Source: Agromyces lapidis
GTDB taxonomy: Bacteria; Actinomycetota; Actinomycetes; Actinomycetales; Microbacteriaceae
Direction: 5' to 3'
Assembly (NCBI RefSeq): GCF_009749405.1
Contig: NZ_WBIQ01000006.1
Span: 124,001-188,000, forward strand
DNA length: 64,000 nucleotides
A program made the translations under genes and the position numbers. The notes under the pieces are model-generated. The model searched no databases. It was not told where the DNA came from and saw nothing but the letters and a program-made list of their open reading frames with translations. This document shows, one piece after another, positions 16,666 to 26,264 of this stretch (its first letter is position 1; each line of letters begins with the position of its first letter).

Positions 16666-18867
16666 TCACCGATCGAGCTCGAACCAGACTGCGCCGAGCG
16701 GCGGCAGCACGAAGCTCGCCGACGCGGCCCGCCCGGCCCACGGCACGGGTTCGGTCTCGACGCCGCCCGCGTTGCCGACGCCCGAGCCGCCGAACTCCGC
16801 AGCATCCGAATTCAGCACTTCGCGCAGGCGACCGGTGAACGGCAGGCCGAGCCGGAAGCCCTCGTGGGGTCGCCCGGCGAAGTTCACGATGCAGAGCAGC
16901 GGCCGTCGATCGCGGTCGAAGCGGAGGAACGCGAGCACGTTCTCGGCGGCGGCACCGCCCTCGACCCATTCGAAGCCCGCGGCATCGTCGTCGAGCTGCC
17001 ACAGCGCGGCCGTGTCGCGGTAGCGCCGGTTCAGGGCGCCGACGAACTCGGCGAGCTGCCGGTGGCTCGGCTGATCGAGGATCCACCAGTCGAGGCCGCG
17101 CTCCTCGCTCCACTCGCTGAGCTGGCCGAACTCCTGGCCCATGAACAGCAACTGCTTGCCCGGGTGCGCCCACATGAACGCGAGGTAGGCGCGCACGTTG
17201 GCGAGCTGCTGCCAGTGGTCGCCGGGCATCTTGCGCACGAGCGAGCCCTTGCCGTGCACGACCTCGTCGTGCGAGATCGGCAGGATGAAGTGCTCGCTGA
17301 ACGCGTAGGGGAACGAGAAGGTCAGTTCGTGGTGGTGATGCGAACGGTGCATCGGGTCGCGCTGCACGTATTCGAGCGAGTCGTGCATCCAGCCCATGTT
17401 CCACTTGTAGCCGAAGCCGAGGCCGCCCGAGTTCGTCGGTGCGGTGACCCCGGGCCACGACGTCGACTCCTCCGCGATCATGACGATGCCGGGGTTGCGC
17501 TTGTACGCGGTCGCGGTCGCCTCCTGGAGGAACCCGATCGCCTCGAGGTGCTCGCGCCCGCCGTGCACGTTCGGCAGCCATTCGCCTTCGTCGCGCGAGT
17601 AGTCGAGGTAGAGCATGGAGGCCACGGCGTCGACGCGGAGTCCGTCGACGTGCATCTCCTCGAGCCAGAACAGGGCGTTCGCGACGAGGAAGTTGCGCAC
17701 CCGCGGGTTGCCGTAGTCGAAGACCAGGGTGCCCCAGTCCTTCTGCTCGCCGCGCCGGGGGTCGGCGTGCTCGTAGAGCGGTTCGCCGTCGAAGCGGGCG
17801 AGCGCCCACTCGTCCTTCGGGAAGTGCCCGGGCACCCAGTCCATGATCACGCCGATGCCGGCCTGATGCAGGCGGTCGATGAGGTATCTGAGGTCGTCGG
17901 GGGAGCCGAACCGGCTCGTCACGGCGTAGTAGCCGGTCACCTGGTAGCCCCATGAACCGCCGAACGGATGCTCCGCGAGGGGCATGAACTCGACGTGCGT
18001 GTAGCCCAGCCAGTCGAGGTACTCGATGAGCTCGTCGGCGATGTCGCGGTACCCCTTGCCGGGCCGCCACGAGCCGAGGTGCAGCTCGTAGATCGACATC
18101 GGGCGCTCGTGCGCGTTCGTCGCGGCGCGCCCCGACATCCAGTGCCCGTCGCCCCACTCGTGCGTGCCCACGTCGACGATCGAGGCGGTCGCCGGCGCCT
18201 GCTCGGCGCGCCGTGCCATCGGGTCGGCCTTCATGATCCACTCGCCGGCGCCGGTGAGGATCTCGAACTTGTAGCGTGCGCCCGGTTCGAGCTCGGGCAC
18301 GAAGAGCTCCCAGACGCCGCTCGCGCCCATGCTGCGCATCGCGTGCCCGGCGCCGTCCCAGCGGTTGAAGTCGCCCACGACGCGCACCGCTCGCGCGCGC
18401 GGCGCCCAGACCGTGAACGCCGTGCCGTCGATCGCTCCCGAGACGCCCCAGTGCTCCCGGTGCCGAGCGCCGAGCGCGTGCCAGAGCTCCTCGTGGCGGC
18501 CCTCCCGGATCAGGTGGAGGTCGAGCTCCCCGATCGTCGGTGCGAAGCGGTACGGATCCTCCGCGTCCCACTCCCCGCCGTCCGCGTAGCGGGCGCGGAT
18601 CCGATAATCGCTCGGGCCGAACGCGCCCGCGCCCGCCCAGATGCCGTGGCCGACGTGCTCCAGCGCCACGATCCCGCCGTCCGCGAGGATCGCGTCGACC
18701 GAGTCGGCGAGCGGCCGGCGGGTGCGGATCGCGGAGTAGGGGCCGGGTTCGCCCGCGCGTGCGAAGCCGTGCTGCCCGAGGACGGAGTGCGGGTCGGCGT
18801 GGCGTCCTTCGGCGACGGCGGCGAGCACTTCGTCGGCGACGGTCGGTGCGACGATCGGTTCAGGCAT
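16666..18867 (-). CDS. glgB: 1,4-alpha-glucan branching enzyme
   Basis: Introduces alpha-1,6 branches into glycogen; GH13_9. The 733-residue protein has an N-terminal extension, a CBM48 module (about 125-225; VWAPRARAVRVVGDFNRWDG) and a GH13 barrel with GLRVDAVASM (nucleophile D413) and MIAEESTSW (acid/base E466). A C-terminal beta domain ends the protein. The ATG overlaps the glgE stop by 8 nt, so GlgE and GlgB are made together. This is the standard pairing for building branched alpha-glucan from maltose-1-phosphate. Confidence 0.97.
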   Translation of the reverse strand: MPEPIVAPTVADEVLAAVAEGRHADPHSVLGQHGFARAGEPGPYSAIRTRRPLADSVDAILADGGIVALEHVGHGIWAGAGAFGPSDYRIRARYADGGEWDAEDPYRFAPTIGELDLHLIREGRHEELWHALGARHREHWGVSGAIDGTAFTVWAPRARAVRVVGDFNRWDGAGHAMRSMGASGVWELFVPELEPGARYKFEILTGAGEWIMKADPMARRAEQAPATASIVDVGTHEWGDGHWMSGRAATNAHERPMSIYELHLGSWRPGKGYRDIADELIEYLDWLGYTHVEFMPLAEHPFGGSWGYQVTGYYAVTSRFGSPDDLRYLIDRLHQAGIGVIMDWVPGHFPKDEWALARFDGEPLYEHADPRRGEQKDWGTLVFDYGNPRVRNFLVANALFWLEEMHVDGLRVDAVASMLYLDYSRDEGEWLPNVHGGREHLEAIGFLQEATATAYKRNPGIVMIAEESTSWPGVTAPTNSGGLGFGYKWNMGWMHDSLEYVQRDPMHRSHHHHELTFSFPYAFSEHFILPISHDEVVHGKGSLVRKMPGDHWQQLANVRAYLAFMWAHPGKQLLFMGQEFGQLSEWSEERGLDWWILDQPSHRQLAEFVGALNRRYRDTAALWQLDDDAAGFEWVEGGAAAENVLAFLRFDRDRRPLLCIVNFAGRPHEGFRLGLPFTGRLREVLNSDAAEFGGSGVGNAGGVETEPVPWAGRAASASFVLPPLGAVWFELDR

Positions 18868-20881
18868 CGGGGGCCCTTCTCACGTGGAGGATGTGCGCGG
18901 GGCGGGTGAACGCGTCGAGCCGCACGTAGTTGGAGGCTCCCCACTCCCACTTCGCGCCGGTGACGAGGTCTTCCACCTCGAAGCGCGCGTCGTCGTCGAG
19001 TCCGATCGTCGCGAGATCGAGGTGCACCGTGGTCTCGCGGACCGAGTGGGGATCGACGTTGGCGACGACGATGATCGTGTCGTCGGCGCCGTCGGGCGTG
19101 AACCGGCCGTCGAGGTGCTTCGAGTACACGATCACGGAGTCGTCGTCGCTCGCGTGGAAGCGCAGGTTGCGGAGCTGGGCGAGCGCGGGATGCTCGGCGC
19201 GGACGCGGTTGAGGATCCCGAGGTAGAGCGCGAGCGAACGGCCGCCCGCCTCGGCCGCGGCGAAGTCGCGGGGCTTGTACTCGTACTTCTCGTTGTCGAT
19301 CGCCTCCTCCGCGCCGGGGCGGGCGACCGACTCGAACAGCTCGAACCCCGAGTAGACGCCCCAGAGGGGCGCTGCGGTCGCCGCGATCGTGGCCCGTACG
19401 GTGAACGCGGCAGGCCCGCCGAACTGCAGATACTCGGTGAGGATGTCGGGGGTGTTCACGAAGAGGTTCGGGCGCATGAAGTCGGCGGTCTCCTGGGAGA
19501 CGGAGGTGAGGAACTCCTCGAGTTCGGCCTTGGTGTTGCGCCAGGTGAAGTAGGAGTACGACTGCTGGAAGCCGACCATCGCGAGCGCCTGCATCATCGC
19601 AGGTCGGGTGAACGCCTCCGCGAGGAACACGACGCCCGGGTCCTCCGCGTTCACGGCGGCGATCAGCCGCTCCCAGAACACGAGGGGCTTCGTATGGGGG
19701 TTGTCGACGCGGAAGATGCGCACGCCCTGCTTCATCCAGTGCCGCACGACGCGCAGCACCTCCGCGAAGATGCCTTCGGGGTCGTCGTCGAAGTTCACCG
19801 GGTAGATGTCCTGGTACTTCTTCGGCGGGTTCTCCGCGTAGCGGATCGTGCCGTCGGGCAGCTGCGTGAACCAGTCGGGATGCTCGGCGACCCACGGGTG
19901 GTCGGGCGAGGCCTGGAGCGCGAGGTCGAGTGCGATCTCGAGATCGAGCGCGTTCGCCCGGCGCACGAACGCACGGAAGTCGGCGAGGGTGCCGAGATCG
20001 GGGTGCACGGCGTCGTGGCCGCCTGCGCCGCCGTCCTTCATCGGGCCGCCGATCGCCCACGGCGATCCGGGATCGTGCGGGCCGGGCGTCAGCGTATTGT
20101 TCGGGCCCTTGCGGTTCGTCACGCCGATGGGGTGGATCGGCGGCAGGTAGACGACGTCGAAGCCCATCGCGGCGACCGCGTCGAGGCGCTTCTGCGCCGA
20201 GCGGAACGTGCCGGATCTCCACGAGCCGTCCTTCAGGAGCCTGGCGCCTTCCGAACGCGGGAAGAACTCGTACCAGGCGCCGACGCCGGCGCGTCGACGC
20301 TCGACCAGGATCGTGTGCTCGGCCGAGTCGCTCGCGAGCCGTGCGAGCGGGCGGGCGTCGAACTCGTCGAAGACGGGGTCGTCGACGAGCGGGCGGCGAT
20401 CGGCGACGGACGACCCGGGGTCGCGGAGCCGCCCGGCGAGCCCGGCGAGCCGGGTGCGCACGGCCTCCGGCCGCGCGGTCTCCGCGGCGGCGCGGTCGAG
20501 GAGCCGCGCCCCGATCTCGAACATGAGCAGAGTGTCGACGCCCGCGTCGATCTTCACGGCCGCGTCGTGGCGCCAGGTCGCGATCTCGTCGTCGAAGCCG
20601 GTGACGTGCCAGTGCCACTCGCCCAGCTCGTCGAGCCGTACGAGCGCCTCCCAGCGGTCGGTTCCGGGAGCCAGGGGCGACATGCGCGCGCGGCGCACCT
20701 CTCCCGACGGCGCGGTGATGACGAGCATCACGCCGACCCGGTCGTGGCCCTCGCGGAACACGGTCGCCCGGAACGGCACCACCTCGCCCTCGAACGCCTT
20801 CGGGTGCCAGCGGGGGTCGGGCACGGCCGGGGTGATCCGGGTCACGGGGATGCGGCCGGCGAGGGGAGAAGCGATGCTCAC
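18860..20881 (-). CDS. glgE: Alpha-1,4-glucan:maltose-1-phosphate maltosyltransferase
   Basis: Extends alpha-1,4-glucan with maltose from maltose-1-phosphate; GH13_3. The 673-residue protein has an N-terminal beta domain (FRATVFREGHDRVGVMLV), helical insertions and the barrel motifs YLPPIHPIG (about 245), NNTLTP...GSPWAIGG (about 261), FRVDNPHTKP (nucleophile D393) and FLAEAFTRP (E422). I start at GTG 20881 because TACGGT lies exactly 6 nt upstream, the leaderless spacing seen elsewhere here; the longer frame to 20956 runs through that promoter. Divergent from glgP and followed by glgB. Confidence 0.95.
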   Translation of the reverse strand: MSIASPLAGRIPVTRITPAVPDPRWHPKAFEGEVVPFRATVFREGHDRVGVMLVITAPSGEVRRARMSPLAPGTDRWEALVRLDELGEWHWHVTGFDDEIATWRHDAAVKIDAGVDTLLMFEIGARLLDRAAAETARPEAVRTRLAGLAGRLRDPGSSVADRRPLVDDPVFDEFDARPLARLASDSAEHTILVERRRAGVGAWYEFFPRSEGARLLKDGSWRSGTFRSAQKRLDAVAAMGFDVVYLPPIHPIGVTNRKGPNNTLTPGPHDPGSPWAIGGPMKDGGAGGHDAVHPDLGTLADFRAFVRRANALDLEIALDLALQASPDHPWVAEHPDWFTQLPDGTIRYAENPPKKYQDIYPVNFDDDPEGIFAEVLRVVRHWMKQGVRIFRVDNPHTKPLVFWERLIAAVNAEDPGVVFLAEAFTRPAMMQALAMVGFQQSYSYFTWRNTKAELEEFLTSVSQETADFMRPNLFVNTPDILTEYLQFGGPAAFTVRATIAATAAPLWGVYSGFELFESVARPGAEEAIDNEKYEYKPRDFAAAEAGGRSLALYLGILNRVRAEHPALAQLRNLRFHASDDDSVIVYSKHLDGRFTPDGADDTIIVVANVDPHSVRETTVHLDLATIGLDDDARFEVEDLVTGAKWEWGASNYVRLDAFTRPAHILHVRRAPDA

Positions 20882-20887
20882 GTTCCG

Positions 20888-20893
20888 ACCGTA
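20888..20893 (-). promoter_or_regulatory. -10 box, leaderless promoter of glgE-glgB
   Basis: TACGGT on the minus strand ends 6 nt before GTG 20881. It fixes the glgE start and faces the glgP promoter 62 nt away. Confidence 0.55.
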
Positions 20894-20955
20894 GCGCGTC
20901 GCGCGCCGATCGAACCGCGCAGCACGCTGTTCACATGTTCGACACGGTGGCCTCA

Positions 20956-20961
20956 TAGTCT
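20956..20961 (+). promoter_or_regulatory. -10 box, leaderless promoter of glgP
   Basis: TAGTCT ends 6 nt before GTG 20968. GAGGGA between them is too close to act as a normal ribosome-binding site. Confidence 0.5.
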
Positions 20962-20967
20962 GAGGGA

Positions 20968-23547
20968 GTGAAGTCGATCCGGAAGTTCACCGTCCGCGCC
21001 GTCGTCCCCGCCCGCCTCGGCGCACTCGAGGAGCTCGCGGCGAATCTCCGCTGGGCCTGGCACGAGCCGACCAGGCGGCTCTTCGAGCAGATCGACCCCG
21101 ACGCGTGGGCGCGCTCGGAGCGCGACCCCGTCACCTTCCTCGGGGAGATCGATCCCTCGAAGCTCGAAGCCCTCGCGGGCGACGACGAGTACGTCGCCCG
21201 GGCCGATCGCGAACGCGACGCGCTGCGCGCCTACCTCGCCGAGCCGCGCTGGTACCAGGGGATCGACGGCGAGACCCCGCGACTCGTCGCCTACTTCTCG
21301 CCCGAGTACGGCATCGCCGCCGCACTGCCGCAGTACTCGGGCGGGCTCGGCATCCTCGCGGGCGACCACCTGAAGGCGGCCTCCGACCTCGGGGTGCCGA
21401 TCGTCGCGGTCGGGCTCTTCTACAAGGCCGGCTACTTCTCCCAGTCGATCTCGTCCGACGGGTGGCAGCAGGAGCGGTACCCGGTGCAGGATCCCGACGG
21501 CCTGCCGCTCAGCGTGCTCCGGCGTCCCGACGGCAGCGCGGTGCAGATCTCGATCGCCCTGCCGGGCGGGGCGACGCTCGCGGCGCGGGTGTGGCGGGCC
21601 GCGGTCGGGCGGGTGACGCTGCTGCTCCTCGACACCGACGTCCCCGCGAACGCCGACGACATGCGGGGCGTCACCGACCGGCTCTACGGCGGCGGCAGCG
21701 AGCACCGCCTCCTGCAGGAGCTGCTGCTCGGCATCGGCGGCGTGCGCGCGATCCGTGCGTGGTCGGAGCTCACCGGCGCGTCGGCGCCCGAGGTGTTCCA
21801 CATGAACGAGGGGCACGCCGGATTCCTCGGCCTCGAGCGGATCTCGAGCTACATCGGCGAGGGGCTCGGATTCGCCGAAGCGCTGCAGCTCGTGCGCGCG
21901 GGCACGGTGTTCACGACGCACACGCCGGTGCCCGCGGGCATCGACCGATTCGATCGCGCCCTCGTCGAGCGCTACGTCACGCCGGAGCTGCTCCCGGGCG
22001 TCGACCCCGCCGACGCGCTCGCGCTCGGCGTCGAGCCCGGAGCCGACCCCGCGACGAGCGCCTTCAACATGGCGATCATGGGGCTCCGTCTCGCCGGGCA
22101 CGCCAACGGCGTCTCCGAGCTGCACGGTCGGGTGAGCCGGCGCATGTTCGGGTCGCTGTGGCCGGGCTTCGATCCCGAGGAGGTGCCGATCACCTCGATC
22201 ACGAACGGCGTGCACGCGCCGACCTGGATCGACCCGGCGCTCACCGCGCTCGCCGAGCGCACCCTCGGCACCGACGACAGCGAGCACGCCGACTGGCTGA
22301 GCCCCGCGGTCGGCGACGCCGAGCTGTGGGCGGTCAAGCGGCAGATGCGCGAGCGGCTCGTCGGCGACGCCCGCCGACGTCTCGCGGCGGCCTTCGTCGA
22401 ACAGCACCCCGGGGCATCCGCACCCGACTGGATCACCCGCGCGCTCGACCCCGACGCGCTCACGGTCGGCTTCGCCCGGCGCGTGCCGACCTACAAGCGG
22501 CTGACGCTCATGCTGCAGGACCCCGAACGTCTGACCGCGATCCTGACCGACCCCGAGCGGCCGGTGCAGTTCGTGATCGCCGGCAAGTCGCATCCCGCCG
22601 ACGACGAGGGCAAGCGACTCATCCAGCAGCTCGTCCAGTTCGCGGCGCGACCCGAGCTGCGGGAGCGGATCGTGTTCCTGCCCGACTACGACATGGCGAT
22701 GGCCGAGACCCTCTACCCGGGCTGCGACGTCTGGCTCAACAACCCGCTCCGCCCGCTCGAGGCGTGCGGCACCTCTGGCATGAAGGCCGCGATGAACGCC
22801 GCACTCAACCTGTCGATCCTCGACGGGTGGTGGGCCGAGTACGCGGCCGAGGACTACGGCTGGGTGATCCCGTCGGCCGATTCGGCCGGCGATGCCGGCG
22901 AACGCGACGCCCGCGAGGCGGCGGCGCTCTACGACCTCCTCGAGCACCGCATCGTGCCCGCGTTCTACGATCGGCCCGCCGTCGACCCGGTGCAGTCCGG
23001 CTACTTCGAGCGCGACGCCGACCGGGTCCCGGCCGAGTGGGTGCGGATGCTGCGCACCACCCTGACCCGTCTGGCGCCCGAGCTCGGGGCCGACCGCATG
23101 GTGCGCGACTACGTCGAGCGCCTGTATCGGCCGGCGGCCTCGCGGTTCGGGGCGATGGTCGCCGACGACGCACGGGCGGCACGCGGCTTCGCGGCCTGGG
23201 CGGCGAAGGTACGGGCGGCGTGGCCGCAGGTGGCGGTGCTGCATGTCGAGTCGGGCGGCCTCGACCAGCCCGCCGTCGGCGACGAACTGCACGTGCGCGC
23301 CGAGGTCGCGCTCGGCGGGCTCGACGCCGGTGACGTCGCCGTCGAGCTCGTCTCGGGCCGCAGCACGGCCGCCGACGTCCTCACCGATGCCGAGCGCACC
23401 CCGCTCGCCGCCGTCGGTGGGGGCAGCTGGGAGGGCACGGTGACGCTCGACCGGGCCGGCTCGTTCGGCTACACGGTGCGCGTGGTGCCCGCGCACCCGC
23501 TGCTCGCCGATCCGGCGGAACTCGGGCTCATCGCCGTCGCGGGCTGA
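20968..23547 (+). CDS. glgP: Alpha-glucan (maltodextrin/glycogen) phosphorylase
   Basis: Releases glucose-1-phosphate from alpha-glucan; GT35, PLP-dependent. The 859-residue protein belongs to the actinobacterial long type, with a DUF3417-like N-terminal domain (ELAANLRWAWHEPTRRLFEQ, about 20-40). The phosphorylase core shows FSPEYGI, YSGGLGILAGDHLK, HMNEGHAGFLGLER and THTPVPAGIDRF. The PLP site is GTSGMKAAMN with Lys606. A C-terminal beta domain of about 100 residues follows. It is transcribed divergently from glgE-glgB, placing synthesis and breakdown side by side. Confidence 0.95.
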   Translation: MKSIRKFTVRAVVPARLGALEELAANLRWAWHEPTRRLFEQIDPDAWARSERDPVTFLGEIDPSKLEALAGDDEYVARADRERDALRAYLAEPRWYQGIDGETPRLVAYFSPEYGIAAALPQYSGGLGILAGDHLKAASDLGVPIVAVGLFYKAGYFSQSISSDGWQQERYPVQDPDGLPLSVLRRPDGSAVQISIALPGGATLAARVWRAAVGRVTLLLLDTDVPANADDMRGVTDRLYGGGSEHRLLQELLLGIGGVRAIRAWSELTGASAPEVFHMNEGHAGFLGLERISSYIGEGLGFAEALQLVRAGTVFTTHTPVPAGIDRFDRALVERYVTPELLPGVDPADALALGVEPGADPATSAFNMAIMGLRLAGHANGVSELHGRVSRRMFGSLWPGFDPEEVPITSITNGVHAPTWIDPALTALAERTLGTDDSEHADWLSPAVGDAELWAVKRQMRERLVGDARRRLAAAFVEQHPGASAPDWITRALDPDALTVGFARRVPTYKRLTLMLQDPERLTAILTDPERPVQFVIAGKSHPADDEGKRLIQQLVQFAARPELRERIVFLPDYDMAMAETLYPGCDVWLNNPLRPLEACGTSGMKAAMNAALNLSILDGWWAEYAAEDYGWVIPSADSAGDAGERDAREAAALYDLLEHRIVPAFYDRPAVDPVQSGYFERDADRVPAEWVRMLRTTLTRLAPELGADRMVRDYVERLYRPAASRFGAMVADDARAARGFAAWAAKVRAAWPQVAVLHVESGGLDQPAVGDELHVRAEVALGGLDAGDVAVELVSGRSTAADVLTDAERTPLAAVGGGSWEGTVTLDRAGSFGYTVRVVPAHPLLADPAELGLIAVAG

Positions 23548-23571
23548 GCCGCGCTGATCGGCCGTGCGGGT

Positions 23572-24072
23572 TCAGCGCTCGCGGGCGATCGCGGCGTATC
23601 GGCCGGCGGTGACCGCGAGAAGGTCGTCTGGCGCGAGTTCGAGGTCGAGGCCGCGGCGGCCGCCCGAGACGTAGATCGTCTCGCAGAGGATCGCCGACTC
23701 GTCGAGCACCGTGGGCGACGGCGTCTTCTGGCCGATGGGGCTGATGCCGCCGACGACGTAGCCGGTCCTGCGCTCGGCGACGCGCGGATCGGCCATCTCG
23801 GCGCGCTTTCCTCCGAGTGCGGCGGCGAGCGCCTTGAGGTCGAGCTGGCGGGCGACCGGCACGATGCCCACGGCGAGCTCGCCGTCGACCTGTGCGAGCA
23901 GCGTCTTGAAGACCCGTGCCGGATCGAGCCCGAGCTTCTCGGCGGCCTCGAGCCCGAACGCCTGGGCCCGCGGATCGTGCTCGTAGGCGAGGGCGGTGAA
24001 CGCGATCCCCGCCCGGGCGAGGGCGAGGGTGGCTGGCGTGCCGGCCGAGGAGGCCTCCGCGCGTCTGGCCAT
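23572..24072 (-). CDS. ybaK: Cys-tRNA(Pro)/Cys-tRNA(Cys) deacylase, YbaK/EbsC family
   Basis: Hydrolyses mischarged aminoacyl-tRNA such as Cys-tRNA(Pro). The 166-residue protein has the family layout: ALARAGIAFTALAYEHDP, then VFKTLLAQVDGELAVGIVPV (with the conserved FKTL Lys), then GGISPIGQK and a C-terminal GRRGLDLELAPDDLL. ATG 24072 overlaps the glgX stop by one base (TGATG), so it is translated after glgX even though the functions are unrelated. It ends 24 nt from the end of convergent glgP. Confidence 0.93.
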   Translation of the reverse strand: MARRAEASSAGTPATLALARAGIAFTALAYEHDPRAQAFGLEAAEKLGLDPARVFKTLLAQVDGELAVGIVPVARQLDLKALAAALGGKRAEMADPRVAERRTGYVVGGISPIGQKTPSPTVLDESAILCETIYVSGGRRGLDLELAPDDLLAVTAGRYAAIARER

Positions 24073-26165
24073 CACGCGTCGCCCTCGGCGCGGAACAAGC
24101 GCATCGACGGGCCGGTGATCGCCATGCGGTCCCCGGGGGCGAGCATCGTCGGCCGGTCGTCGCCGTCGGCGACGCCCGCGGGCGACTCCTCGGCCGAGTC
24201 CCAGAGGAGGGTGTAGCCGCTGACGCCCGCCGCACTGGGCAGCACGACCTCGACCTCGGTCTCGCGAGCGTGCACGACGAGGAGGATGCGGTTGAACGCC
24301 TCGGTCTCGGGGGTCGACGCGGCGAGGTACTGGAGGGTGCGCTCGGCGGGCGAGTTCCAGTCGTCGGCGTCCATGGTGTCGCCGTCGGCGTTGAACCAGT
24401 CCATCTGCGAGGCGCTCGGGATTCGCTCGCCGAGGCGGCCGAAGCGGATCGGGCGGAGCGCGGGGTTCTCGGCGCGCAGGCGCAGCAGGTGCCTCGTTGT
24501 CGCGAGCAGCTCGTCGCCGTGGCGCGGGCGCTCCTCGGCGGCCCATGCCAGCCAGGTGAGCGGCGAGTCGTGGCAGTACGCGTTGTTGTTGCCCCGCTGC
24601 GTGCGCCCGAACTCGTCGCCCGCGGTGAGCATGGGCACGCCGGCCGAGAGCAGCAGGGTGCCGAGCAGGTTCCGGATGCTGCGCCGTCGCGCCGCACGGA
24701 TCCCCGGGTCCTGCGCCTCGCCTTCGACGCCGTGGTTGTACGAGTTGTTGTTGTCGGTCCCGTCGCGATTCTGCTCCCCGTTGCCGAGGTTGTGCTTGAC
24801 GTCGAAGGCCGTCAGGTCGGCGAGGGTGAAGCCGTCGTGCGCGGTCACGAAGTTGAGGCTCGCGAGCGGCCCCCGTTCCTGCGAGAACGTGTTCGATGAA
24901 CCGGCGAGACGGGTGGCGAATCGGCCGATGCCGCTGCCGGCCGAGCCCGTCTCGCGCTCGCGGCGCAGGTCGCCGAGCCAGAAGTCGCGCATGCGGTCGC
25001 GGTAGCGGTCGTTCCACTCGGTGAAGCCCGCAGGGAAGTTGCCGGTCTGCCAGCCGCCGGGGCCGACGTCCCACGGTTCGGCGATGAGCTTCGTCGTGCG
25101 AAGCACCGGGTCGGCGAGCATGCGCTGCAGCAGCGGATGCTCGGGGGTGTAACCGCCGTGGTCGTCGCGGCCGAGGGTCGCGGCGAGGTCGAGGCGGAAC
25201 CCGTCGACCTGCAGCTCTTCGGCGAAGCAGCGCATCGAGTCGAGCACGAGTCGTACCGGCGCCTCGCGCCCGAAGTCGAGGGTGTTGCCGCAGCCCGTCG
25301 TGTCGACGTAGCGGCCGTGGGCGTCGTGCCGGTAGTAGCTCGCGTTGTCGATGCCGCGGAAGCTGTACGTCGGCCCCTGCCGGCCCTCCTCGGCGGTGTG
25401 GTTGTAGACGACATCGAGCACGACCTCGAGGCCCGCCTCGTGCAGGCGCCGCACCATGCTCGCGAACTCGCGCCGCACCGCGTGCGCCCCCTCGGCCTGC
25501 GCCGAGGCGCTCGCATAGGGCGCGTGCGCGGCGAAGAAGGCGAGCGTGTTGTAGCCCCAGGCGTTCGACCGCCCCTGGCGCACCAGGCGCTGCTCGGAGA
25601 CGAAGGCGTGCACCGGCAGCAGCTCGACGGTCGTGACCCCGAGGCCGGTCAGGTACTCGAGCGACGCGTCGTGGGCGAGGCCCGCGTATGTGCCGCGCAG
25701 CGGCTCGGGAACGGCCTCGTTGAGCTTCGAGAAGCCGCGCACGTGGGTCTCGTAGACGACCGTCCGGTCGAGCGGCACCAGCGGCTTCGACACGCCGCCC
25801 CAGTCGAAACCCGACTCCTCGAGCCCGCCGAGCACGACACCGCGCCACGACCCGTCGTCGGCGCGGGCGAGCCCGCGCGCGTACGGATCGAGCAGCGTGT
25901 GCACGGGGTTGAAGGCGTGGTCGGAATGGGCCGGCCCGTCGACCCGGAGTCCGTAGTGCGCGCCGGCGACGAGCCGCGCCGACCGGCCCGACCAGACGCC
26001 GTTCCCGTCGCGCTCGAGCGGCGTGCGTTCGACCGCCCAGTCGAGGTCGTCGGGATCGAACACGACGAGGTCGATCGCACTCGCATGCTCGGACCAGACG
26101 CGGACCCGCCCGCCGTCGCCGTCGGCGCGGACGCCCAGGTCGGCGAGGGCATCGGGCACTGGCAT
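24072..26165 (-). CDS. glgX: Glycogen debranching enzyme, GlgX/TreX type
   Basis: Hydrolyses alpha-1,6 branches of phosphorylase-trimmed glycogen; GH13_11. The 697-residue protein has an N-terminal CBM48 (VRVWSEHASAIDLVVFDPDD), then YETHVRGFSK near 139, DVVYNHTAEE near 251, GFRLDLAATLG (nucleophile D326) and LIAEPWDVGPGGWQTG (acid/base E363). The insert NNNSYNHGVEG and the GDEFGRTQRGNNNAYC segment are typical. ATG 26165 has TACTGT 7 nt upstream and no Shine-Dalgarno. It pairs functionally with glgP; ybaK follows by a one-base overlap. Confidence 0.95.
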   Translation of the reverse strand: MPVPDALADLGVRADGDGGRVRVWSEHASAIDLVVFDPDDLDWAVERTPLERDGNGVWSGRSARLVAGAHYGLRVDGPAHSDHAFNPVHTLLDPYARGLARADDGSWRGVVLGGLEESGFDWGGVSKPLVPLDRTVVYETHVRGFSKLNEAVPEPLRGTYAGLAHDASLEYLTGLGVTTVELLPVHAFVSEQRLVRQGRSNAWGYNTLAFFAAHAPYASASAQAEGAHAVRREFASMVRRLHEAGLEVVLDVVYNHTAEEGRQGPTYSFRGIDNASYYRHDAHGRYVDTTGCGNTLDFGREAPVRLVLDSMRCFAEELQVDGFRLDLAATLGRDDHGGYTPEHPLLQRMLADPVLRTTKLIAEPWDVGPGGWQTGNFPAGFTEWNDRYRDRMRDFWLGDLRRERETGSAGSGIGRFATRLAGSSNTFSQERGPLASLNFVTAHDGFTLADLTAFDVKHNLGNGEQNRDGTDNNNSYNHGVEGEAQDPGIRAARRRSIRNLLGTLLLSAGVPMLTAGDEFGRTQRGNNNAYCHDSPLTWLAWAAEERPRHGDELLATTRHLLRLRAENPALRPIRFGRLGERIPSASQMDWFNADGDTMDADDWNSPAERTLQYLAASTPETEAFNRILLVVHARETEVEVVLPSAAGVSGYTLLWDSAEESPAGVADGDDRPTMLAPGDRMAITGPSMRLFRAEGDA

Positions 26166-26172
26166 GCGTTCT

Positions 26173-26178
26173 ACAGTA
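26173..26178 (-). promoter_or_regulatory. -10 box, leaderless promoter of glgX-ybaK
   Basis: TACTGT on the minus strand ends 7 nt before ATG 26165. TTGCAG 19 nt further upstream could serve as a loosely spaced -35. Confidence 0.5.
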
Positions 26179-26264
26179 GTTCTTGCGGGCGATCGGCCTG
26201 CAAGCGCGTGCAGGCGGCGCGCCGGAGCATCCCGCCTCATCGTTCGAAGCTCTCGGGAGGGTGC

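Noticed and set aside
20882-20956. Longer N-terminus for GlgE
   Set aside because: Would translate through the -10 box and the divergent promoter region; the added residues are Arg/Cys-rich and unlike GlgE.
18884-20971. 695-codon open frame on the plus strand opposite glgE
   Set aside because: Same antisense effect; GlgE catalytic residues on the minus strand are intact and the plus frame has no recognisable domain.
20953-23496. 847-codon open frame on the minus strand opposite glgP
   Set aside because: Antisense shadow of a G+C-rich gene: composition is dominated by His/Arg/Gly/Asp, no family motif, and glgP in the other strand has complete catalytic motifs.
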